Positions 1 through 7,378 are shown, numbered from the stretch's first letter. The stretch: 18,476 bases of DNA from Bacteroidota bacterium (GCA_030632865.1 DAOVTY010000022.1:1-18476), one strand, 5' to 3'. Numbers and translations are program-made. Notes: generated by a model not told the origin, from the sequence alone.

Positions 1-491
1 ATGTTGCACTAACACGCGCCGAAGAAAATGCATGGTTTTCGTACGCCAACCAAAGGTACCGTTGGGGAAATCTTGATTTTTGTTCGCCAAGTAGGTTTCT
101 CGAAGAGATGGACGAAAAATTTATAGACAACTCCAATATATCTGGTTTTGCTAGTCCTTCACGACATTCAATTCCTCAAAATCGAGAAACCCCGACTCCA
201 CGATATCATCAACGTTCGGCAACATCAACCGTAAAACCACCCGAACGACCAAGCATGTTCAATAAAAAACTCATTTCGTTAAAAGAATCAGGAAGGAGAC
301 ATGCTTCGTTTGCAAGCGACGATGCCTCTTCAATACAATCGGGACTGGTAATAGAACATCAACGTTTTGGAGAGGGTAAAGTTTTACGCGTTGAAGGAGA
401 AGCTCCAAATATTAAAGCAACAATTTTCTTTCAAAAACATGGGCATAAACAATTACTACTTAAATATGCTAAATTGAAAATAAAGCGATAA
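1..491 (+). CDS. pcrA: UvrD/PcrA-type superfamily 1 DNA helicase, C-terminal part (5' end outside window)
   Basis: This is the 3' end of an ATP-dependent 3'-5' DNA helicase acting in repair and replication-fork maintenance. The reading frame is open from base 3 with no start in the window, so the gene begins upstream; an internal ATG at 108 is not the start. The first visible residues are VALTRAEE, helicase motif VI, whose Arg contacts ATP. They are followed by the RYRWGN and PSRFLEE segments typical of UvrD/PcrA. A Ser/Pro/Arg-rich linker leads to a C-terminal module of about 48 residues (VIEHQRFGEGKVL... to LLLKYAKLKIKR), matching the Tudor-like domain at the end of PcrA that binds RNA polymerase in other bacteria. 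UvrD and PcrA cannot be separated from this fragment alone. The gene ends 134 bp before the DUF4290 gene, which has its own promoter. Confidence 0.93.
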   Translation, partial: VALTRAEENAWFSYANQRYRWGNLDFCSPSRFLEEMDEKFIDNSNISGFASPSRHSIPQNRETPTPRYHQRSATSTVKPPERPSMFNKKLISLKESGRRHASFASDDASSIQSGLVIEHQRFGEGKVLRVEGEAPNIKATIFFQKHGHKQLLLKYAKLKIKR

Positions 492-526
492 TAGCAGTTG
501 AAATTTAGTATGTAAAAAATAAAAAA

Positions 527-556
527 TTGCCATTTGAAAGGAATTCATTAGTTTTG
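527..556 (+). promoter_or_regulatory. Bacteroidota-type promoter for DUF4290-murA
   Basis: TAGTTTTG at 549-556 fits the phylum's -7 element TAnnTTTG. A TTG at 527-529 lies 19 nt upstream in the -33 position. Transcription would start near 563, giving a leader of about 60 nt before the ATG at 626. Assigned by motif and spacing only. Confidence 0.6.
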
Positions 557-625
557 CAAAATATCTACAGAAAATTTCAAATAAATTTCCTGACAATAAG
601 TTAGTTACCAATAGAAAAAAATTAG

Positions 626-1234
626 ATGGATTATAATTCACAAAGGAAAAAACTTCAACTTCCTGAATATGGAAGAAATATACAAAATATGGTCGATTAC
701 CTTATGACCATTGAAGACAAAGAAAAACGTAATCGCCATGCACAAACCGTAATAGATGTGATGGGAAATCTCTACCAATACTTACGCGATGTTGAAGAAT
801 TTAGACATAAACTCTGGGATCATTTGGCAATAATGAGCGATTTCAAACTGGACATAGATTATCCCTACGATCCGCCGTCGCCCGATATTCTTACTGAAAA
901 ACCGGATATTGTACCATATAATCAACATAGGATTAAGTACAAGCATTATGGCAGAACAATGGAAATGTTAATTGAAGAAGCCACAAAATTAGAGGGGGAC
1001 GAAAAAGAGGCGATGATTGAGTTGTTGGCAAACCACATGAAAAAATCGTATCTGGCTTGGAATAAAGATGCTGTTGAAGATGAGAAAATTATTGGTGATC
1101 TTACAGAACTTTCAAAAGGCAGGCTTGATATTAAAAAAGATATGAAGCTAACAGAAACTAAACTACTTCTTTCGAAACCTAAAAAGAAGAAACCTGTACA
1201 AAATAAATCTCATAAATCTCACAGAAGATATTAA
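626..1234 (+). CDS. DUF4290 family protein, Bacteroidota-specific, function unknown
   Basis: This is a 202-residue cytoplasmic protein with no signal peptide or membrane segment. I recognise it as DUF4290 from the conserved N-terminal block YNSQRKKLQLPEYGRNIQ and from LWDHLAIMSDFKLDIDYPYDPP at about residues 64-85, which is unusually well conserved in the family. The middle is mostly charged and probably helical. The tail (about 183-202) is strongly basic with runs of Lys, His and Arg, suggesting nucleic-acid or acidic-surface binding, which is inference. Only 18 bp separate it from murA, so the two are almost certainly co-transcribed; I recall DUF4290 lying beside murA in other Bacteroidota. 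No biochemical function is known to me. The ATG at 626 directly begins the conserved region, so the start is secure. Confidence 0.9.
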   Translation: MDYNSQRKKLQLPEYGRNIQNMVDYLMTIEDKEKRNRHAQTVIDVMGNLYQYLRDVEEFRHKLWDHLAIMSDFKLDIDYPYDPPSPDILTEKPDIVPYNQHRIKYKHYGRTMEMLIEEATKLEGDEKEAMIELLANHMKKSYLAWNKDAVEDEKIIGDLTELSKGRLDIKKDMKLTETKLLLSKPKKKKPVQNKSHKSHRRY

Positions 1235-1252
1235 CCCTTTTAACTTTTTAAA

Positions 1253-2557
1253 ATGTCAACTTTCGTAATTGAGGGTGGATTAAAACTATCTGGCGACATA
1301 ATTCCACAAGGAGCAAAAAATGAGGCTCTTCAAATTATCTGTGCTACACTACTAACAGATAGAGATATACAAATAAAAAATATTCCTGAAATAAGCGATG
1401 TTTTAAAACTGATTGACATAGTAAAAGAGTTAGGTGTTGAAGTAGAAAAAATTAAAAAAGGCAATTACCGCTTTAACGCAAAAAATATTAATATCGACTT
1501 TTTAAAGAGTCCCTCGTATGCAAAGCAGTCCAGCAGTTTACGTGGTTCTATAATGGTTATTGGACCTCTGCTTGCACGTTTCGGCAAAGCATTTATTCCA
1601 CAGCCCGGAGGAGATAAAATTGGAAGGAGAAAAGTAGATACACACTTTATTGGGTTGCAAAAACTGGGCGCAACATTCAATTATAATCAAGAGAAACATT
1701 GGTACTCGATATCCGCAAAAAAATTAAAAGGCAAATATATATTGCTCGACGAAGCATCGGTTACCGGAACTGCAAATATTGTTATGGCAGCAGTTCTTGC
1801 CGAAGGAACAACTACAATATATAATGCTGCATGCGAACCATATTTACAGCAACTTTGTAAAATGCTGGTTTCTATGGGTGCTAAAATTAAAGGAATTGGC
1901 TCCAATCTTTTAACCATCAATGGAGTAACTTCATTAACAGGATGTACTCACCGTATTTTACCTGACATGATAGAAGTTGGCAGTTTTATTGGTCTCGCTG
2001 CAATGACAGCTTCTGAAATTTCGATAAAAAATGTTGGCATTGAACATCTGGGAATTATACCGACCACTTTTAGACAGCTCGGAATTAATGTTGAGCAAAA
2101 TGGCGACGACCTTATTATAAAAAATACCGACCACTACGAAATTGAATCGTACATTGACGGATCGATAATGACCATTGCAGACGCACCTTGGCCAGGATTA
2201 ACTCCCGACCTTTTAAGTGTTTTATTAGTGGTTGCAACACAAGCAAAAGGCACTGTTTTAATTCATCAAAAAATGTTTGAGAGCCGACTGTTTTTTGTCG
2301 ATAAATTAATCGATATGGGAGCTCAAATTATTTTATGCGATCCTCATCGTGCAACAGTTATTGGGTTAAATCGCGAGAATTGCTTGCGAGGAACAAAAAT
2401 GACATCACCTGATATTCGTGCCGGAATTGCACTACTAATAGCTGCAATGTCGGCAAAAGGCAAAAGCACAATAGATAACATCGAACAAATAGACCGTGGA
2501 TACGAAAATATTGATGGTAGATTAAATCAGTTGGGTGCAAAAATTACACGATTATAA
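1253..2557 (+). CDS. murA: UDP-N-acetylglucosamine 1-carboxyvinyltransferase
   Basis: Catalyses the first committed step of peptidoglycan synthesis, transferring enolpyruvate from PEP to UDP-GlcNAc in the cytoplasm. The 434-residue length is normal for the family. Visible landmarks are the N-terminal GAKNEAL with Lys22-Asn23, the catalytic Asp in APWPGLTPD (Asp319, equivalent to E. coli Asp305), and Arg389 in SPDIRAG (equivalent to Arg397). The active-site loop reads QPGGDKIGRRKVDTHF. The residue corresponding to E. coli Cys115 is Asp121, the replacement that makes MurA of other bacteria insensitive to fosfomycin. The gene follows DUF4290 by 18 bp. A hairpin begins 20 nt after the stop. The sequence is intact with no sign of transfer. 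Confidence 0.97.
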   Translation: MSTFVIEGGLKLSGDIIPQGAKNEALQIICATLLTDRDIQIKNIPEISDVLKLIDIVKELGVEVEKIKKGNYRFNAKNINIDFLKSPSYAKQSSSLRGSIMVIGPLLARFGKAFIPQPGGDKIGRRKVDTHFIGLQKLGATFNYNQEKHWYSISAKKLKGKYILLDEASVTGTANIVMAAVLAEGTTTIYNAACEPYLQQLCKMLVSMGAKIKGIGSNLLTINGVTSLTGCTHRILPDMIEVGSFIGLAAMTASEISIKNVGIEHLGIIPTTFRQLGINVEQNGDDLIIKNTDHYEIESYIDGSIMTIADAPWPGLTPDLLSVLLVVATQAKGTVLIHQKMFESRLFFVDKLIDMGAQIILCDPHRATVIGLNRENCLRGTKMTSPDIRAGIALLIAAMSAKGKSTIDNIEQIDRGYENIDGRLNQLGAKITRL

Positions 2558-2576
2558 AGTTAAATCAATTTTGAAT

Positions 2577-2609
2577 AACAAGCATCTATAAACAATATAG
2601 ACACTTGTT
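2577..2609 (+). repeat. inverted repeat between murA and the thioredoxin-like gene
   Basis: Arms 2577-2590 and 2596-2609 pair at 12 of 14 positions around a 5-nt loop (AACAA). The repeat starts 20 nt after the murA stop, so it may terminate murA, but no clean T-tract follows. Its right arm overlaps a TTG at 2608-2610 near the -33 position of the next promoter, so a regulatory role is also possible. Confidence 0.5.
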
Positions 2610-2611
2610 GG

Positions 2612-2640
2612 TTGTTATATTATTACAATTTTTATATTTG
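2612..2640 (+). promoter_or_regulatory. Bacteroidota-type promoter for the TlpA-like gene
   Basis: TATATTTG at 2633-2640 matches TAnnTTTG exactly, with TTG at 2612-2614 located 18 nt upstream. Predicted transcription start is near 2647. That leaves only about 8 nt before the ATG at 2655 but about 20 nt before the ATG at 2667, favouring the second as the real start. Confidence 0.6.
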
Positions 2641-2666
2641 AACAGAAAAAACAAATGAATTTTATT

Positions 2667-3182
2667 ATGAAAAAATTAGTTTTATTAATTGCAATTTTAT
2701 TTCTAGGAACAGGCATTTCATTCGCACAACAAAAAATAGGTATTAACATTGGGAATAAAGCACCTGAACTTATTGGAACTTCGCCAGATGGGAAACAGAT
2801 AAAACTTTCTGACACAAATGGCAAATTAGTGTTATTAGACTTTTGGGCTGCATGGTGTGGTCCTTGTCGCAGAGAAAACCCAACAGTTGTTAAAGCTTAC
2901 AACACATATAAAAACACAAAATTTACAAATGGCGATGGTTTTACAATATTCGGTGCTTCGTTAGATAAAACACAAGCTGCATGGAAAAAAGCTATTGCTG
3001 ATGATAAACTTGCATGGCCATACCACATTTCCGATCTTAAAGGGTGGAGTTCGAAACACGCTGCAATTTATGGTGTGCGTAGTATTCCGGCAAACTTTTT
3101 AATTGATGGCGATGGTATAATTGTTGGAAAACAATTGAGAGGTCCGGCATTAGAAGCTGCACTTAAAAAATATGCTAAGTAA
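2667..3182 (+). CDS. exported TlpA/ResA-like thiol-disulfide oxidoreductase
   Basis: This is a thioredoxin-fold protein likely acting on disulfides in the periplasm. Counting from the ATG at 2667 it has 171 residues. It begins MKKLVLLIAILFLGTGISFA, a standard signal peptide with probable cleavage before QQK. The redox centre is WAAWCGPCRRE, a classic WCGPC motif with both cysteines present. The cis-proline region is GVRSIPANFLID. The insert containing GASLDKTQAAWKKAIADD is typical of the TlpA/AhpC-TSA type found widely in Bacteroidota. An in-frame ATG four codons upstream (2655) is less likely, because it dilutes the signal peptide and lies too close to the predicted transcription start. The gene stands alone between two promoter regions. 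The substrate is unknown; proteins of this group serve in cytochrome c maturation or general oxidative folding. Confidence 0.9.
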   Translation: MKKLVLLIAILFLGTGISFAQQKIGINIGNKAPELIGTSPDGKQIKLSDTNGKLVLLDFWAAWCGPCRRENPTVVKAYNTYKNTKFTNGDGFTIFGASLDKTQAAWKKAIADDKLAWPYHISDLKGWSSKHAAIYGVRSIPANFLIDGDGIIVGKQLRGPALEAALKKYAK

Positions 3183-3183
3183 A

Positions 3184-3217
3184 AAGTAGAAAGTAATTAG
3201 TAGTAAGTAGAAAGTAA
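3184..3217 (+). repeat. short direct repeat downstream of the TlpA-like gene
   Basis: The 13-mer AAGTAGAAAGTAA occurs at 3184-3196 and again at 3205-3217, 21 bp apart, joined by the similar ATTAGTAGT. It begins 2 nt after the stop codon. It looks like a low-complexity purine-rich tandem array; no function is evident. Confidence 0.6.
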
Positions 3218-3270
3218 GGAATTAAATATTTTAGTATTTATTCTGCACTTTTAAGATATTTCTAAATTAT

Positions 3271-3310
3271 ACAAATTGGCACTTAACAATTGAGTTAAGT
3301 GCCAATTTGT
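3271..3310 (+). repeat. perfect 17-bp inverted repeat upstream of grpE, candidate operator
   Basis: Arms 3271-3287 and 3294-3310 are perfectly complementary around a 6-nt centre (AATTGA). The core halves TTGGCACTT and AAGTGCCAA resemble the HrcA operator CIRCE (TTAGCACTC-N9-GAGTGCTAA), but the gap here is 12 nt rather than 9. The element covers the -33 region of the grpE promoter, and the -7 element begins 5 nt after it. No T-tract follows the right arm, so an operator is likelier than a terminator for the gene upstream. Whether a HrcA-like repressor exists in this genome cannot be seen here. Confidence 0.65.
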
Positions 3311-3314
3311 CGTT

Positions 3315-3322
3315 TATATTTG
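3315..3322 (+). promoter_or_regulatory. -7 element of the grpE-dnaJ promoter
   Basis: TATATTTG matches TAnnTTTG exactly. The -33 position falls inside the 17-bp inverted repeat, where TTG at 3290-3292 is 22 nt upstream. The predicted leader is about 80 nt. Confidence 0.5.
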
Positions 3323-3412
3323 CATGGCAAAATTATTGATATCACAAATATTCGAATTTTAAATTCATATACTCAGGCAATTTAACTTGTTTGAATATCA
3401 AATTGTATAAAA

Positions 3413-4018
3413 ATGGCAGAAGAGAAAATAAATTTGGATGCGGATGAAAACGCAGAAGATGTAAAAATTAATACTCCAAACTCCGAAGAAACTAAAAGTT
3501 CTGATAAAGAAATATCTGAAGAGGAGAATACCGGGAAAAAGAAAAAGTCTAAAAAAGATAAACGTGAAGCCAAAATTGAAGAGCTAAAAGAAAAGCTTCA
3601 TGATTTACAAGATAAACATTTACGTTTACAGGCCGAGTTCGATAATTTTCGTCGTAGAACAATGATGGAAAAAGTTGAATTGATTAAATCTGGCGGCGAA
3701 TCAGTTTTAGTAAAAATACTTCCGGTTATCGATGATTTTGAACGGGCTTTAGACTCGTTAAAAGATATTTCGGACGATGATGCAGGAAAACAAGGCACAA
3801 GCCTTATTTACATTAAATTTGAAGAATTTCTGAAACAAAATAATGTAAAAGAGATTGAGTGTTTACATCAAGATTTTGATGTTGATTTACACGAAGCACT
3901 AACAAAAATACCTGCTCCTAAAAAGAAGCTAAAAGGTAAAGTTGTTGATGTTATCCAAAAAGGATATTTACTGAATGAGAAGGTAATAAGATTTGCACAA
4001 GTTGTAATCGGAGAATAA
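3413..4018 (+). CDS. grpE: nucleotide exchange factor GrpE
   Basis: Co-chaperone that releases ADP from DnaK in the cytoplasmic heat-shock folding cycle. The 201 residues comprise an acidic, Lys-tailed and probably disordered N-terminus (about 1-50), a long helical coiled-coil segment including LQAEFDNFRRR (72-82), and the conserved LPVIDDFERAL block (103-113). The C-terminal beta domain ends GYLLNEKVIRFAQVVIGE, the family signature. dnaJ starts 14 bp after the stop, so the two form an operon and their products serve the same DnaK cycle; dnaK is not in the window. Expression probably starts at the promoter near 3315, beside the large inverted repeat. Confidence 0.97.
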   Translation: MAEEKINLDADENAEDVKINTPNSEETKSSDKEISEEENTGKKKKSKKDKREAKIEELKEKLHDLQDKHLRLQAEFDNFRRRTMMEKVELIKSGGESVLVKILPVIDDFERALDSLKDISDDDAGKQGTSLIYIKFEEFLKQNNVKEIECLHQDFDVDLHEALTKIPAPKKKLKGKVVDVIQKGYLLNEKVIRFAQVVIGE

Positions 4019-4032
4019 AAGTAATTCTAAAA

Positions 4033-5190
4033 ATGTCAAAAAGAGATTATTACGAAGTTTTAGAAGTTGGCAAAAATGCCACTCCCGAAGAGATAAAAAA
4101 AGCTTATCGCAAAAAAGCCATTAAGTTTCATCCCGACAAAAATCCGGGTGATAAATCCTCTGAAGATAAATTTAAAGAAGCCGCTGAAGCATACGAAGTT
4201 TTAAGCAGCACGGAGAAAAAACAGCGTTACGACCAATTCGGACACGCTGGAATGGGAGGAGCTGCAGGTGGCGGAGGATTCGGTGGTGGATTTTCTGATA
4301 TTGAAGATATTTTCTCATCATTTGGAGATATCTTCGGAGGGCACTTTGGTGGATTCGGCGGATTTGGTGGAGGCGGTCGAAGTCGTGGAGGACGCCGTGT
4401 TAGCCGTGGTTCCGACTTACGTGTAAAAGTAAAACTTAACCTAGAAGAAATTGTAAACGGTGTTGAGAAAAAAATTAAAGTAAAAAAATACGTTGCCTGT
4501 CAACATTGTAGCGGAACAGGTGCAAAAGATAGTTCGGCACATTCAACTTGCGGAACTTGCCGGGGAACAGGACAGGTTACTCGAATTCAGAATACGCTGC
4601 TCGGACAAATGCAAACCGCTTCGGTATGTCCAACTTGCCAGGGCGACGGAAAAATGATAACCGACAAATGTAACCATTGTGCCGGAGAAGGTGTTATACG
4701 CGACGAGGAGATAATTAGCATAAACATACCGGCTGGAGTTGGCGATGGCATGCAACTTAATGTTTCTAACAAAGGAAACACTGGGCGACGAGGTGGCATA
4801 AACGGTGATTTATTGGTAGTTATAACCGAAGAAAAACACCCTGAATTAGTTCGCGATGGTAATAATTTAATTTTCAATCTATTCCTTTCATTTACTGAAA
4901 TTACTTTAGGTAAAACTGCTGAAATTACAACAGTTGAAGGTAAGGTGAAAGTTAAAATAGACGCAGGAACACAACCTGAAAAAGTATTGCGTTTACGAGG
5001 GAAAGGAATTCCGGACGTAAATGGATATGGCCGAGGAGATTTATTAGTACGAGTTCATGTTTGGATTCCTCAGAAACTTAGCAGCGAAGAGAAAAAAGCA
5101 TTAGAAAAACTTCAAGATTCACCAGGTTTTCAAGGAGGACCATCGGCTTCAGAAAAATCATTTTTTGCTAAAATGAGAGATATGTTTTAA
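4033..5190 (+). CDS. dnaJ: chaperone protein DnaJ (type I Hsp40)
   Basis: Delivers unfolded clients to DnaK and stimulates its ATPase in the cytoplasm. At 385 residues it is a full type I protein. It has a J domain (about 4-69) with the essential His33-Pro34-Asp35 in KFHPDKNPGD, and a Gly/Phe-rich linker (about 72-120). The zinc-binding domain has four CxxCxGxG repeats with cysteines at 156/159, 173/176, 199/202 and 213/216. The C-terminal substrate-binding and dimerisation regions follow, including GDLLVVITEEKHPELVRDGNNL and GYGRGDLLVRVHV. All zinc ligands are present. It is the second gene of the grpE operon and is followed by a strong terminator 20 bp after its stop. Confidence 0.98.
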   Translation: MSKRDYYEVLEVGKNATPEEIKKAYRKKAIKFHPDKNPGDKSSEDKFKEAAEAYEVLSSTEKKQRYDQFGHAGMGGAAGGGGFGGGFSDIEDIFSSFGDIFGGHFGGFGGFGGGGRSRGGRRVSRGSDLRVKVKLNLEEIVNGVEKKIKVKKYVACQHCSGTGAKDSSAHSTCGTCRGTGQVTRIQNTLLGQMQTASVCPTCQGDGKMITDKCNHCAGEGVIRDEEIISINIPAGVGDGMQLNVSNKGNTGRRGGINGDLLVVITEEKHPELVRDGNNLIFNLFLSFTEITLGKTAEITTVEGKVKVKIDAGTQPEKVLRLRGKGIPDVNGYGRGDLLVRVHVWIPQKLSSEEKKALEKLQDSPGFQGGPSASEKSFFAKMRDMF

Positions 5191-5210
5191 TAGTAATTCT
5201 CAAGTATATA

Positions 5211-5256
5211 ATAAAACCACGTTAAGAGATGTTCTTAATGTGGTTTTATTTTTATT
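5211..5256 (+). terminator. intrinsic terminator of the grpE-dnaJ operon
   Basis: A 16-bp stem (5211-5226 with 5234-5249, one G-T pair) has a 7-nt loop and leads into a T-rich tract reading TTTTATTTTTATT. It starts 20 nt after the dnaJ stop. The A-rich left flank means it could also act on the opposite strand. Confidence 0.9.
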
Positions 5257-5296
5257 GGTATATTTAAAGCATATTAACTTTAATAAATCAATAACC

Positions 5297-5659
5297 ATGA
5301 AAAAAATTCTATCGATCCTTTTTATTGTATTAATCTCTACTCAAGTTTTTGCAAAAATTAAGCCCAAACAAATTATTGGCAAGTGGAATTATACCGTAGT
5401 AATGGATGAAGGCGAAATGAAAGGAGTATTTAGTTTTACAGAGAAAGAAGGAAAACTTGCCGGCGAGATAATTACTGAAGAAGGTTACACTTTTGCTTTT
5501 TCGAAAGTTGAAATTAAAGAAGAAAATATTTTATATTTTGAGTTTACACCTGAATATGATCTCATTACAATATCTCTAAAAGTAGATGGAGAAAAATTTA
5601 AAGGCACAGGTTCATCAAATGGAGGAGATGCGCCAATTACAGGTGAAAAAATTAAATAG
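5297..5659 (+). CDS. small exported protein of unknown function
   Basis: Counting from the ATG at 5297 this is a 120-residue protein with a clear signal peptide, MKKILSILFIVLISTQVFA, so it is probably periplasmic or secreted. The mature part reads as a compact all-beta protein of about 100 residues with alternating strands: IIGKWNYTVVMDEGEMKG, FSFTEKEGKLAGEI, and a final GTGSSNGGDAPITGEKIK. This resembles small lipocalin-like or beta-barrel domains I recall from Bacteroidota, sometimes beside secreted oxidoreductases, but I cannot name the family. An upstream ATG at 5240 is rejected because it lies inside the dnaJ terminator and would put 19 extra residues before the signal peptide. A near-consensus -7 element (TATATTTA, 5259-5266) fits a start at 5297. 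It converges on the FMN-binding gene, with 9 bp between the stops. Confidence 0.8.
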   Translation: MKKILSILFIVLISTQVFAKIKPKQIIGKWNYTVVMDEGEMKGVFSFTEKEGKLAGEIITEEGYTFAFSKVEIKEENILYFEFTPEYDLITISLKVDGEKFKGTGSSNGGDAPITGEKIK

Positions 5660-5668
5660 TAGAAACAA

Positions 5669-6169
5669 TTAATTACAACTATTATATAAAATTTTCAGCA
5701 CTTTAGGGATGTCTTTCACAATTGAATTTGCAGAGATAGTAGCTCCCGAAAGTGCTGAAATTTCCTTTTTATAACGTAACTCACCCGACGAATAGCCATA
5801 AAATTGTTCTAACCATTTTTTAGATCCAATTTCACCTCCATGTTCCGATCTGTATTTTGTAACCTTAATCTTTTCAATTACAAACTTCATATTTGTAATA
5901 ACTAGGTAATCAAACATTTCATATCTACCCATTGTTTGTGTAAAAACAGCATAAAAATCAACACCTTTAACTCTTCTAAACCGATAGATTACAACTGGAG
6001 TTAATTTTCCTAAAAGATCAGTTACGTCAATACTTTCAACCAATTCAACCTCTTTATCCTTTAACGTATTTATCACTATTTTCAAAGCTTGCTTCTTTGT
6101 ATAAAAATCAGCAGCTAAACTACATTCAGCAATAGAAAATAATATTAAAAAAATAATTACAGTTTTCAT
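5669..6169 (-). CDS. periplasmic FMN-binding domain protein, probable covalent flavoprotein
   Basis: This 166-residue protein has an N-terminal signal peptide (MKTVIIFLILFSIAECSLAA) followed by an FMN_bind-type domain, as in NqrC and RnfG. The diagnostic stretch is ALSGATISANSIV, in which Thr144 of SGAT corresponds to the residue that the flavin transferase ApbE links to FMN through a phosphoester in this family. The upstream segment YRSEHGGEIGSKKWLEQFYG is the conserved region that precedes the motif in FMN_bind domains. There is no transmembrane helix beyond the signal peptide, so it is probably a soluble periplasmic electron carrier rather than an Nqr/Rnf subunit. The porin gene ends 11 bp upstream on the same strand, so the two should be co-transcribed. 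ApbE and an electron donor are not in the window. Confidence 0.85.
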   Translation of the reverse strand: MKTVIIFLILFSIAECSLAADFYTKKQALKIVINTLKDKEVELVESIDVTDLLGKLTPVVIYRFRRVKGVDFYAVFTQTMGRYEMFDYLVITNMKFVIEKIKVTKYRSEHGGEIGSKKWLEQFYGYSSGELRYKKEISALSGATISANSIVKDIPKVLKILYNSCN

Positions 6170-6180
6170 TTACATTTTTT

Positions 6181-7353
6181 CTAGAACCATATACCAATTC
6201 CCATATTAAACATACCAGAAGTACTTCCTGTAGCAGAGCTTAAAAACTGATAGTCCATTTTTAAAACAGCACCAGAGCTTACCCACCAACCTGCCCCCAC
6301 AGTAACATCTTTACGATCAAAAGCATCATTTATTTCCAAAGCTCCCTCAGTTTTTGCATGAGTATTATATATTTCGTAACGAATAAATGGAATCAATTTT
6401 TGTTCAGTTTCTGTAGAGTGCAGCAAATTATATCCAACTTCTGCATACCATCCAAATAATTGACTTCCTAAATCTTTACCTGTAAAGTCATTATACTGGT
6501 CAGTATTTTTAAGATTTGTAACATTCATTTGTCCTCTTGCTTCAAATCCGCCAATTACATATCGAGCATCGAAACCAACCATCGATATCCCTACTACGGA
6601 AGAGTCAGCAGAACTTATTGCAGTGTCATCACCCTTCTCTATTCCATCGTACAAAGAAGATTGCGATTTACCATTATAAGTACTTAATCCAAGTTTTAAG
6701 CCTGTTATTCCATAGTAATCAATTTTTGTAGATAAAGTTGGAGAACTCATAATAGATTCCGCTCCTTTTTGTCGTCCTTTTCTCAATCCATCAGTACCAC
6801 GAAAAGTTGCTTCATCATTGTACCCAACAAACCCATTCATTATATATAACTGATATTTTAAAGAGGCATTATCAAATCTGCCAGTAAAACCTGCCCCAAT
6901 TTCTCTCCATGTTGTAGGAACAACTTTACTATCTAAATTCGGACGTTCAACACCGTTAAAAGTTGGAGGTTCGTGATATTCGTTTATAATTCCCATTGGA
7001 ACCAACATCAATCCTCCTCTAAAATCAAGCCATGGCAATATTTTATAATTCAAAAATGCCTGCTCAACAAAAATCTCTTTTACATGTTCAACTTCAATTT
7101 CTGTAACAAAATTGGCACGCTCGCTAAAACGGTATCCAAACAATAATACCAAACGATGGACATCCAAATTTCCATTACTAAATTCTCCTGCATTAACAGG
7201 TTGATTATAATCGATTTGTGCATATCCCCCAATCTGAACTTTTGAATTTGTATTAGACATTAATTTATCTGCTGTATTTTTAGTTACCTCCTGCCCATAA
7301 ACAATGTTTACACTTAAAATTACAAATAACAAAATAAAATATCTCCTCATCAT
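6181..7353 (-). CDS. outer-membrane beta-barrel porin (phosphate-selective porin O/P-like)
   Basis: A 390-residue outer-membrane protein with signal peptide MMRRYFILLFVILSVNIVYG and probable cleavage before QEV. The mature protein begins with a short polar segment, then VQIGGYAQIDYNQP, the usual first strand of O/P-type porins. It continues as alternating amphipathic strands with aromatic girdle residues to the last strand, FNMGIGIWF, ending in Phe, the recognition signal for barrel insertion. VHRLVLLFGYRF and RGGLMLVPMGIINEYHEPP are typical of the family. The substrate cannot be inferred. It is the first gene of a pair with the FMN-binding protein and diverges from a Crp/Fnr-type regulator that may control it. 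The start could be either of two adjacent ATGs. Confidence 0.88.
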   Translation of the reverse strand: MMRRYFILLFVILSVNIVYGQEVTKNTADKLMSNTNSKVQIGGYAQIDYNQPVNAGEFSNGNLDVHRLVLLFGYRFSERANFVTEIEVEHVKEIFVEQAFLNYKILPWLDFRGGLMLVPMGIINEYHEPPTFNGVERPNLDSKVVPTTWREIGAGFTGRFDNASLKYQLYIMNGFVGYNDEATFRGTDGLRKGRQKGAESIMSSPTLSTKIDYYGITGLKLGLSTYNGKSQSSLYDGIEKGDDTAISSADSSVVGISMVGFDARYVIGGFEARGQMNVTNLKNTDQYNDFTGKDLGSQLFGWYAEVGYNLLHSTETEQKLIPFIRYEIYNTHAKTEGALEINDAFDRKDVTVGAGWWVSSGAVLKMDYQFLSSATGSTSGMFNMGIGIWF

Positions 7354-7378
7354 AGCATCTAATTTTAATAATTAAATA

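Noticed and set aside
2655..2666. First ATG of the TlpA-like gene
   Set aside because: Too close to the predicted transcription start, and the second ATG begins a standard MKK signal peptide.
4261..4400. Glycine-rich repeats in dnaJ as a tandem repeat array
   Set aside because: This is the normal Gly/Phe linker of a type I DnaJ.
4587..4877. Minus-strand reading frame opposite the dnaJ zinc domain
   Set aside because: Shadow of a highly conserved gene; the plus-strand translation explains the sequence fully.
5240..5296. Upstream ATG extending the small exported protein by 19 residues
   Set aside because: It lies inside the dnaJ terminator stem and would bury the signal peptide; the ATG at 5297 gives a normal signal sequence.
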